From a virus: a stretch of 26,792 bases of DNA. The position numbers and the translations under genes were made by a program. Each line of letters opens with the position of its first letter. Position 1 is the stretch's first letter. Below the pieces are notes generated by a model. That model searched no databases and was not told the DNA's origin. It was given only the letters and a program-made list of their open reading frames with translations. The stretch spans positions 1 through 26,792 of the IMG/VR virus record IMGVR_UViG_3300025086_000190, one strand, 5' to 3'. Shown in pieces: positions 5,344 to 10,926 of the stretch.

Positions 5344-5576
5344 TAATAAAATTAAAATGGGGCACACATAAACAGATAGTTTATGATTACCTAATGAAAG
5401 GAAACAAAATAACTACTAGAACCGCTATGATTGATCTGGGGATTGGAGATTTACAGGGTACGATAAGAGATTTAAAGAAAGCAGGGGTTCTGATTAAAGA
5501 TAAGTATATCAGCGTTCCAACTAGATATGGTAAGAACGCAACAGTAAAAGAATACTGTTTAGCTAGTTTATTTTAG
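5340..5576 (+). CDS. Winged-helix HTH protein, 78 aa
   Basis: The protein resembles the small winged-helix HTH proteins of phages: THKQIVYDYLMKGNKITTRTA forms helix 1 and the start of helix 2. AMIDLGIGDLQGTIRDLKKAG gives the recognition helix, and VLIKDKYISVPTRYGKNATVKEYCL forms the beta wing. It probably binds DNA as a phage regulator. It is the last gene of the rightward operon and ends 9 nt inside the end of the opposing leftward gene (5568-5576), with no room for a terminator between the converging transcripts. Confidence 0.6.
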   Translation: MIIKLKWGTHKQIVYDYLMKGNKITTRTAMIDLGIGDLQGTIRDLKKAGVLIKDKYISVPTRYGKNATVKEYCLASLF

Positions 5577-5699
5577 ATTTTTGATAATCTCACTAAGTCG
5601 CTTTTTTATACCTTTGGTATCATAAACTTTATTCAAGTTTTTATCATAGGTATAATAAGCGTTTAGTTTGATTTCTTCGCTATATATATTGTTATCCAT
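5568..5699 (-). CDS. Hypothetical protein, 43 aa
   Basis: I chose ATG at 5697-5699 (MDNNIYSEEIKLNAYYTYDK), 2 nt after the stop of the metallophosphoesterase gene; an upstream extension would lie entirely inside that gene in another frame. The small protein is Tyr/Asn/Lys-rich with a C-terminal helix (KKRLSEIIKNLK). It is the last gene of the leftward late transcript and overlaps the rightward operon's last gene tail-to-tail by 9 nt. No function can be proposed. Confidence 0.45.
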   Translation of the reverse strand: MDNNIYSEEIKLNAYYTYDKNLNKVYDTKGIKKRLSEIIKNLK

Positions 5700-5701
5700 A
5701 A

Positions 5702-6448
5702 TTATAATTCCATTAGTAAAGATATGGGCAATTTTCCAGAATCCAAAACACAAGCACAACCAATTACTTGGCGTTTAAAATTCTTAGCGTAAGCTGCCGC
5801 ATAACTTTTATGGTTTATTCCTACACCTGTTTGACAGGCAAATACTCTAAATTTTTTTCCAACTAACCACCTAACATAACCCTCAGTATGTGTGTGTCCA
5901 CAAACACTTGACATCATATTGTTTTTTGCTTTTGTATATGCTTGACCACCTTCACCATGCTCATATAAAACATCATCATAAATAACGCTTTCTACCCAAT
6001 TCCAATCAGGTGTCTTTAATACTTCATTGTAACCTTTAATCCATGCTGAAGGGATTCCCCCTGTCATAGATTTTCTAGAAGCCATTCTATCGTGGTTGCC
6101 CACGCAAACATCTATTCCATTTGGGACAGTATCGTTGTTAAATGCTTTATACCACCTAGCTACTCTTTTAATTGCATATTTTAATTCATCTCCTGCACTT
6201 AATCCATCTGGGTCTGATTCGTGGTAGCTAAACCCGTGCGAATCTATAATATCACCAATAAAAATTACTTGGTTGCAATTCCATTTATAATACTGTTTTA
6301 CGCAATGGTCTAGGTATTCATCTAGGTCAAAAGGGCAATGTAGGTCACCCACAATAAGAATGTTGCGGATGTCATTAGACCGACTAGCTTTTATTAAGTC
6401 ATATTCTGACTCTGTTAGTCTAGGTCGGTATGGTCGTAAATTATCTAT
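5702..6448 (-). CDS. Calcineurin-like metallophosphoesterase, 248 aa, apparent AUA start
   Basis: All metal-binding motifs of the calcineurin-like phosphoesterase fold are present: GDLHCP (D35, H37), GDIIDSHG, GNHDR and GHTHTEG. It probably hydrolyses phosphoesters (nucleotide or nucleic-acid substrate unknown). The first possible ATG/GTG/TTG start is the GTG at 6350-6352, directly before GDLH, which would delete the first beta strand. The frame continues upstream with clearly protein-like and family-like sequence (LRPYRPRLTESEYDLIKASR, then NDIRNILIV). It is closed by a TAA at 6455-6457 without any ATG, GTG or TTG above. ATA at 6446-6448 overlaps the holin stop as ATAG, in the same geometry as the ATGA overlaps elsewhere, so I take it as the start. 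A sequencing error is the alternative. Confidence 0.8.
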   Translation of the reverse strand: MDNLRPYRPRLTESEYDLIKASRSNDIRNILIVGDLHCPFDLDEYLDHCVKQYYKWNCNQVIFIGDIIDSHGFSYHESDPDGLSAGDELKYAIKRVARWYKAFNNDTVPNGIDVCVGNHDRMASRKSMTGGIPSAWIKGYNEVLKTPDWNWVESVIYDDVLYEHGEGGQAYTKAKNNMMSSVCGHTHTEGYVRWLVGKKFRVFACQTGVGINHKSYAAAYAKNFKRQVIGCACVLDSGKLPISLLMEL

Positions 6449-6819
6449 TTCTTTTTAATTTTTTCAATCGTTCTTCCCGCAAAATATGATCCGTAAACTA
6501 CTAATAGCAATTGGGTGTAGATTGGACCATACATTGGGTTCATTGTGAATCTTCCTACGTTACCATCAAAAAATGATATTAAAACAAATATCATAGTTAA
6601 AAAAGCAAGTGTCATTGGTCTGATATTTGCAGGTAACCAACCCGCTTTAGCATCAGCTTCCCAACGCCTTGTTACTTGTTGTTGTGCATTAGCTTCAGCG
6701 TTAGCTAAGATTTCTTGCATCTTATTTTTTAAAGCTAGTTTTTCTTCTTTAGTTGTTACCACTTCATCAATGATTTCTGAAGCGTTTCCTATTATAGATT
6801 TAAAAATTCCCCCTAGCAT
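6445..6819 (-). CDS. Holin, 3-TM (gene-transfer-agent holin type), 124 aa
   Basis: Holin of the 3TM family. The N-terminal 50 residues are an amphipathic, coiled-coil-like Glu/Lys/Ala-rich helix (TTKEEKLALKNKMQEILANAE). They are followed by the family signature R-W-E-A-D-x-x-x-x-x-W-L-P-A-N-I-R-P, one hydrophobic helix (MTLAFLTMIFVLISFF) and a second one (IYTQLLLVVYGSYFAGRTIEKI). It would form lesions in the inner membrane that release the M15 endolysin encoded 1 nt upstream. A second, different holin-like protein lies at 7916-8152. Confidence 0.75.
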   Translation of the reverse strand: MLGGIFKSIIGNASEIIDEVVTTKEEKLALKNKMQEILANAEANAQQQVTRRWEADAKAGWLPANIRPMTLAFLTMIFVLISFFDGNVGRFTMNPMYGPIYTQLLLVVYGSYFAGRTIEKIKKK

Positions 6820-7322
6820 TATATTGAATTATATTTGATTAAAGGTCTATATTTAGTTTTGTTGTTTTTGTCTTTATAAGCAACTAAAGTTTGTCTTCTG
6901 TTATCGTTTATTTTCCAACTAAGATGAATCCAAGAAGGGTAATCTGTGTCTTTGTTTGCTGTTGGTGGTGGTGTTCCAAACTCTAAAATACATTGGTCAA
7001 AGTCTAAATCTAAATCTATAAGTGCTTTATATATTTTAAGGTTATCCATTTTACCACGCTTAACAAACTGACAATCAATTGCTTCTGCCTTCGTATGTTG
7101 GCTTGTAATTTTACTACCCAAGACTACACAGAGTTCAGGACTTCTATAACCACTCGTAATCCTAATAGAACCAACTGCATTCCTGAGTGGCTGTAAAAGG
7201 TGAGTGGCTAGAAGTCTTAATTTGATAATTTGTTCCTTGTCGGGGGTATTATCTATTCCACGCCTTAATGCCGTGTTGCTTTTAGTTAACTCGTGCAACG
7301 TAAAATTCTTTGTTAATCTCAT
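6819..7322 (-). CDS. Endolysin, peptidase M15 (zinc D,D-/L,D-peptidase), 167 aa
   Basis: A single-domain M15A-type peptidase that cuts the peptide stems of peptidoglycan. It opens with the typical LTKNFTLHELTKSNTA substrate-groove segment, then ITSGYRSPELC (55-65). The zinc ligands H76 and D83 are in SQHTKAEAID and H133 in WIHLSW, all in the family's order and spacing. There is no signal peptide, so it depends on a holin for access, and no cell-wall-binding domain, as expected for a Gram-negative host. It lies between the 3-TM holin and the thioredoxin-like gene (4-nt overlap at 7319-7322). Confidence 0.9.
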   Translation of the reverse strand: MRLTKNFTLHELTKSNTALRRGIDNTPDKEQIIKLRLLATHLLQPLRNAVGSIRITSGYRSPELCVVLGSKITSQHTKAEAIDCQFVKRGKMDNLKIYKALIDLDLDFDQCILEFGTPPPTANKDTDYPSWIHLSWKINDNRRQTLVAYKDKNNKTKYRPLIKYNSI

Positions 7323-7660
7323 TCAAATTTTGCTAAATAAACCTTGTCTATTGCATCTTGTAAATCATCAATAGATATTTCTAGTTCCATCATTATATTT
7401 GCTTCATACCTTGCAATCTCTACATTGTTATCAAATACAATTAAAGTAGGTACTGCAAGTATATTGTGCTTTTCTTGTTCTTCTGGATTGTGGCAAATAA
7501 CAACATTAGATTTATCACAATCTTTTAAAGCTGAAATACTATAATTATTATCAGCATTCCATTCACTATTATAATGAACTACTTTTACTTGAGCATAACA
7601 AGAACCAATACAAAAAAATAAAAGTCCTATTATTATATATGGTAAACTACTAATTGACAT
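7319..7660 (-). CDS. Exported thioredoxin-fold protein without CXXC, 113 aa
   Basis: An N-terminal signal sequence (SLPYIIIGLLFFCIGSCYAQ) is followed by a thioredoxin-like domain: VKVVHYNSEWNADN for strand 1 and the active-site turn, SNVVICHNP, and the cis-proline motif in VPTLIVFDNNVEIARYE. Where thioredoxins have WCxxC this protein has EWNADN, so it cannot act as a disulfide oxidoreductase. The signal ends in IGSC (lipobox-like) or could be cut after CYA, so it may be an outer-membrane lipoprotein or periplasmic. It is encoded between the endolysin and a membrane-anchored coiled-coil protein. An outer-membrane spanin-like or structural role is inference only. Confidence 0.65.
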   Translation of the reverse strand: MSISSLPYIIIGLLFFCIGSCYAQVKVVHYNSEWNADNNYSISALKDCDKSNVVICHNPEEQEKHNILAVPTLIVFDNNVEIARYEANIMMELEISIDDLQDAIDKVYLAKFE

Positions 7661-7919
7661 TATCCATTTTGTTTCTTAAATACTTCATATCTTCCTTAAT
7701 CTCTTTAACATCTTCTTGCGTAGATAGTATAGAAGCTCGTATTAATTTATCCTTCAGTTCAAACTCTTTCTCACTAATAGGCATTTCAGGTAATGTCTTT
7801 GCAATTTCAACTTCTGCCATTAAAGTAAAATAAGTAGCAGACAATGATATTACAAAACCTATTATTAAAGCTATTGTTTTTAAATCTAATGTGAATTCTG
7901 AATTTTCGTTTATTTTCAT
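7650..7919 (-). CDS. Membrane-anchored coiled-coil protein (possible inner-membrane spanin), 89 aa
   Basis: Residues about 14-34 form one transmembrane helix (TIALIIGFVISLSATYFTLM). A charged, coiled-coil-prone tail follows (EKEFELKDKLIRASILSTQE, then DVKEIKEDMKYLRNKM). With the N-terminus inside, the coiled coil would reach into the periplasm, which is the layout of an i-spanin. Position in the lysis region, overlapping the exported thioredoxin-fold gene by 11 nt, fits a two-component spanin idea. However, no family match confirms it, and similar small proteins in Bacteroidota phages are usually left as hypothetical. Confidence 0.6.
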   Translation of the reverse strand: MKINENSEFTLDLKTIALIIGFVISLSATYFTLMAEVEIAKTLPEMPISEKEFELKDKLIRASILSTQEDVKEIKEDMKYLRNKMDNVN

Positions 7920-8152
7920 TTGTTACAAGAGTTATTACATTTTTTACCTGAGAACTTTTCTACACCACTAATACCAAAACAACCTAACACAACCCACACA
8001 AAGCTGTCGTAGACAAATTCATTAATTACTAAATCTTTACCAATCCATCCTGTTACAAGGTCAGCAATCATTATTAAACACATAATTATAAAAGCAACAA
8101 ATCCAATTATTGCCTTTTCATTCCAATTGTTATTATCTTTAAATATATCCAT
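7916..8152 (-). CDS. Two-TM holin-like membrane protein, 78 aa
   Basis: Two hydrophobic segments (AIIGFVAFIIMCLIMIADLV, residues about 14-33, and FVWVVLGCFGISGV, about 51-64) are separated by TGWIGKDLVINEF. A short charged C-terminus with two cysteines (KKCNNSCNK) follows. From memory this layout, starting with a N-x-W-x-E-K motif, recurs near lysis genes of Bacteroidota phages. It may be a second holin or an antiholin partner of the 3-TM holin at 6445-6819. It overlaps the downstream gene by 4 nt and the upstream stop by 1 nt. Confidence 0.6.
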   Translation of the reverse strand: MDIFKDNNNWNEKAIIGFVAFIIMCLIMIADLVTGWIGKDLVINEFVYDSFVWVVLGCFGISGVEKFSGKKCNNSCNK

Positions 8153-8703
8153 TATAATTTATATTTTATTAAACCATTTTCTATGTAAATTCCTTCAGGT
8201 CTTATTATTGTTCTACCATTAAGGTCATATAATAATCCTGTATTTTTTGATTTATCTAACACTTCTTGCATACCACTATTACAAGGCAATCCTGTTGCAC
8301 AATCAACATATTCAGTAATAATGATTTCTTGAAATTGTACAATCGTGTCTGTTAGATATTCTGTTTCAATTATTGTTTCAACAATTGTGTCTATCTGTGT
8401 TATTATTTCAATGACAGGTATTTCTACAAATACTGTATCACAACTTTCAACATATAATCCACAATCAGCTAGTGTTGTTGGAACGGCATTTGCTTCATCT
8501 GCGCCATTGACACAATCGTCCCAGCCATCATTAAGATACTGTAAGCCACCAAGACCATTAGGAACGCAACCAAGAGGGCTATACTGAGTCCAATTAGATT
8601 CATCATCTCCACAATAGAAGCCACCTGTTTCCACACATAATTCACAATTTGTTTGACTAAAAGCATATCCATATATTAAAAAGAATAATAGTAATTTTTT
8701 CAT
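8152..8703 (-). CDS. Secreted protein with LDL-receptor-A-like segment and T9SS-like C-terminus, 183 aa
   Basis: The signal peptide is MKKLLLFFLIYGYAFSQ. Residues 18-82 are cysteine-rich and include GCVPNGLGGLQYLNDGWDDCVNGADE (in the 45-70 stretch), close to the calcium-binding half of LDL-receptor class A repeats (C, D-G-x-D-D-C, G-x-D-E). Residues 88-133 are a beta-prone Thr/Ile/Glu repeat-like region (ITQIDTIVETIIETEYLTDT). The last 26 residues (158-183: LYDLNGRTIIRPEGIYIENG then LIKYKL) look like the end of a type IX secretion sorting domain. That domain is normally about 80 residues, so this one is truncated or only similar. The protein is probably exported and perhaps cell-surface attached by the host T9SS. 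It is encoded between the beta-barrel protein and the lysis genes; a role in host surface alteration or adhesion is inference. Confidence 0.65.
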   Translation of the reverse strand: MKKLLLFFLIYGYAFSQTNCELCVETGGFYCGDDESNWTQYSPLGCVPNGLGGLQYLNDGWDDCVNGADEANAVPTTLADCGLYVESCDTVFVEIPVIEIITQIDTIVETIIETEYLTDTIVQFQEIIITEYVDCATGLPCNSGMQEVLDKSKNTGLLYDLNGRTIIRPEGIYIENGLIKYKL

Positions 8704-8705
8704 AA

Positions 8706-9725
8706 CTAAAAGATTAAATAATTAAACCCAAATTTGCACTCATAGACAGGCTTACCCCAATACCTTAAATGTGTTCCCTCTACAAATAATCCTAAGTGCT
8801 TTGTAACTCTAACGCCTAATATAGCTCCAGAATCCCAATCTAAGCCTTCTAAGCCACTTTCTCCATACTCATAAGAGAATTCATCTATTCCATAGTGTAA
8901 AGGCATTAGATTCGCCCAAATATGAATCCAATAATTTGGATTGTATTTATAGTACGCTAACCCTAGTACTAAACTAAGTTCATTTTGCATACCTAATTTT
9001 TCTAATTCTTGCTCATTATAATCAGCTATAGCTTGACCAAAATAGTGTTTGTAGAACTCATCATTAGATGTTGCAAGTAATTCATCATTCTTAAACCAAT
9101 GCCATCTGCCATTTACAAATTGATTAGAGTAACCAAATTCTTCTGCTAATTGTCTAAAGGATTGTTCTCCTGGAATCCAAAGGTCATCTATTGGTGTAAT
9201 TCCATAAGGATTGTGTTGTCTAAATACACCACCTAATGTAATATCAAACCCCCCTTTTGTTAATCTTAATCTAGCATCTAATGAATTGTATCTTAGGTCA
9301 ACACGTTGTCTATCTGTGTATTGTGCTTTTACAACAAATCTTTTGCCTAAGTATCGTAACCAATAATTCTGCTCATTAAGTGTATCACCACGACTGCGTA
9401 TATACGAATAATTAGCAAGATACTCAAAACCAACAGCATTGGAAATAGTAACATTTTCTGCAACATTGTATTCTGTTCCTGTGAACCAAGTTCGTTTTTT
9501 CTGTTCATACGCATAGCGGGCAATTTTACGGATTCCAAAACTTAAATTAAAGTCATAGGGGTTAATCTGTGTAACATCTTCGTAGCCTTTATCCACAGAA
9601 ATATAGTCTTGATTTTCTACCATACTTGTATTCATACTCATAGAAGTATAAATAGTAGAATACTTGAAAAAGTCAATCTGACTAAATGATAAAAACGGAA
9701 TTAATAGTAATAAATACTTTATCAT
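8706..9725 (-). CDS. Putative outer-membrane beta-barrel protein, 339 aa
   Basis: I start it at ATG 9723-9725 because MIKYLLLLIPFLSFSQ is then a clean signal peptide and the start overlaps the upstream TGA as ATGA; the 15 residues encoded further upstream are not convincing. The mature protein is rich in Tyr/Phe/Trp/Asn with alternating hydrophobic strands (FNLSFGIRKI, KRFVVKAQYTDRQRVDLRY, GFDITLGGVFRQH, LSLVLGLAYYKYNP, GAILGVRVTKHLGLFVEG). It ends in a terminal aromatic (CKFGFNYLIF), the outer-membrane barrel signature. Phages rarely encode such proteins. Possible roles are altering the host surface (superinfection exclusion) or metabolite uptake; neither is shown. It is coupled to virion genes upstream. 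Confidence 0.65.
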   Translation of the reverse strand: MIKYLLLLIPFLSFSQIDFFKYSTIYTSMSMNTSMVENQDYISVDKGYEDVTQINPYDFNLSFGIRKIARYAYEQKKRTWFTGTEYNVAENVTISNAVGFEYLANYSYIRSRGDTLNEQNYWLRYLGKRFVVKAQYTDRQRVDLRYNSLDARLRLTKGGFDITLGGVFRQHNPYGITPIDDLWIPGEQSFRQLAEEFGYSNQFVNGRWHWFKNDELLATSNDEFYKHYFGQAIADYNEQELEKLGMQNELSLVLGLAYYKYNPNYWIHIWANLMPLHYGIDEFSYEYGESGLEGLDWDSGAILGVRVTKHLGLFVEGTHLRYWGKPVYECKFGFNYLIF

Positions 9726-10252
9726 AATACTTTTGTATAACAATATGTTACATAAACATCCATTGACCAACCACCAACAAAAGCACCATTAGACCAAATA
9801 ATAAAAGGCTTGTTAAGAATAGAAGCATTAAGATTCCCAATAGTAGCAACATCACCACTAAAATTAAAACTAGTATCTGCACTAATTAAGTTCATCATTC
9901 GACTATGTTTGTCCCAATAAAAACTATCGCTACCATCATCATAGCCAAATAACAAATTTTTTGCAGAAATTTCTACACCTGCAGCATAAGTACACAAACA
10001 AGTTACATTAAATACTGTTATCATATACCCACTCAATGCTCCAACTAAAACTTTTTCATTATTGTGTAAGTCTTGAATTTCTGCATTAGATACAGATATT
10101 TTATCTGTTTGCATTAAGAATTTAGTGTCGTACTTTTTACTAGTGCCATCTGCTGAGCCTGTACTATCATTTGCATCTACTACCATAAATAAATCGCCTG
10201 TACCTAATTGCTCCTCAAGTGCTGTTTTATCGGTTAACCTTTGTCCTGCCAT
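9722..10252 (-). CDS. Putative virion fibre/decoration protein, 176 aa
   Basis: Begins MAGQRLTDKTALEEQLGTGD and FMVVDANDSTGSADGTSKKY, followed by TKFLMQTDKISVSNAEIQDLHNN. This opening (short D-x-T-x-L, D-x-x-x-V-V-D, then a beta-rich body) is common in Bacteroidota phage fibre or head-appendage proteins. The rest is beta-rich and ends hydrophobic/aromatic (VGGWSMDVYVTYCYTKVL). No catalytic motif or signal peptide is evident. It is the last gene of the virion set before the exported proteins. A fibre or decoration role is inferred from the N-terminal pattern and position. Confidence 0.45.
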   Translation of the reverse strand: MAGQRLTDKTALEEQLGTGDLFMVVDANDSTGSADGTSKKYDTKFLMQTDKISVSNAEIQDLHNNEKVLVGALSGYMITVFNVTCLCTYAAGVEISAKNLLFGYDDGSDSFYWDKHSRMMNLISADTSFNFSGDVATIGNLNASILNKPFIIWSNGAFVGGWSMDVYVTYCYTKVL

Positions 10253-10346
10253 TATTATTAGTTTTAGTTAATTTTTTAATATAATTTTTTAACTTCTTAA
10301 AATTCTCCAAACTACTTGGATATTTTCTGCGTTCTTTAACATCCAT
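10227..10346 (-). CDS. Possible small basic protein, 39 aa
   Basis: ATG at 10344-10346 opens a 39-codon frame ending in TAA 10227-10229. It fills the 83-nt gap between the connector gene and the fibre-like gene and overlaps both (11 and 26 nt). The protein is very basic (MDVKERRKYPSSLENFKKLK then NYIKKLTKTNNNG). Overlap with its neighbours fits the local style, but codon content in such AT-rich sequence proves little and no family is recognised. It could be spurious. Confidence 0.3.
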   Translation of the reverse strand: MDVKERRKYPSSLENFKKLKNYIKKLTKTNNNGRTKVNR

Positions 10347-10917
10347 AAATAGTAATATCTGCTCCTTGTAAAAAACTCTTTAATCTATTGCTTCTAGGTG
10401 TTGTAGGTTCAAGATTTATTCCCGCAAAATAATTGTTTACTGTAGGGTCTAAATCAGAACCACTATTGCTAGAATACTCAGGAAATGAAGATGTGTTATC
10501 CCTCAAGTAATCTATACATCTTTGGCGGTAAAACTCAGCTGCATCTGTAGCTGTATTCATTACAGGCTCTAAATCTTCATAACTAGCACTAGATGACTGT
10601 TCTGTTGCACCCATTACCACTACTGCATTATTGACAAATCTTAATCGTAAATAAGGCACGAGTGAAACGAAGCTAAATTGAACCAATGCAGGTTGTATAT
10701 AATCCTCTACTAAAGTTTTATAAGCACCTGTTAATGAACTACCTTGAATATCTGATTTTAATTTAGCATCTAAATCAGTTCCTAAAATTGGTAATATGTT
10801 CATATCTTGTGCTAATAAGATATAAGGCATAATTAAATCATCTTCAACTGATCCGCCAATCGCTGAATCTTTTTTTAATCGTGTTGCTGAAATATATAAT
10901 GTGTGCTGTATCGCCAT
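10336..10917 (-). CDS. Head-tail connector/adaptor protein (DUF6712-like), 193 aa
   Basis: The sequence follows the pattern of the Bacteroidota phage connector family: LYISATRLKKDSAIGGSVED (residues about 7-26), then DLIMPYILLAQDMNILPILGT, AYKTLVEDYIQPALVQFSFV and a long helix with AAEFYRQRCIDYLRDN. The helical layout resembles HK97 gp6-like adaptors that sit under the portal. It lies directly downstream of the portal gene (9-nt gap), the expected neighbour. Confidence is good that it is a head-tail joining protein; the exact ring position is inferred. Confidence 0.65.
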   Translation of the reverse strand: MAIQHTLYISATRLKKDSAIGGSVEDDLIMPYILLAQDMNILPILGTDLDAKLKSDIQGSSLTGAYKTLVEDYIQPALVQFSFVSLVPYLRLRFVNNAVVVMGATEQSSSASYEDLEPVMNTATDAAEFYRQRCIDYLRDNTSSFPEYSSNSGSDLDPTVNNYFAGINLEPTTPRSNRLKSFLQGADITIYGC

Positions 10918-10926
10918 ATTGTTATT

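Noticed and set aside
6352-6460. Ribosomal frameshift from the holin into the metallophosphoesterase
   Set aside because: The join ATT AAA AAG AAA TAG has no heptamer that lets both tRNAs re-pair after a -1 slip, an in-frame TAA lies in the way upstream, and a holin-phosphoesterase fusion makes little sense.
9726-9770. N-terminal extension of the beta-barrel protein
   Set aside because: Starting at 9770 would bury the signal peptide behind 15 residues overlapping the upstream gene; ATG 9725 gives a clean signal peptide and an ATGA overlap.
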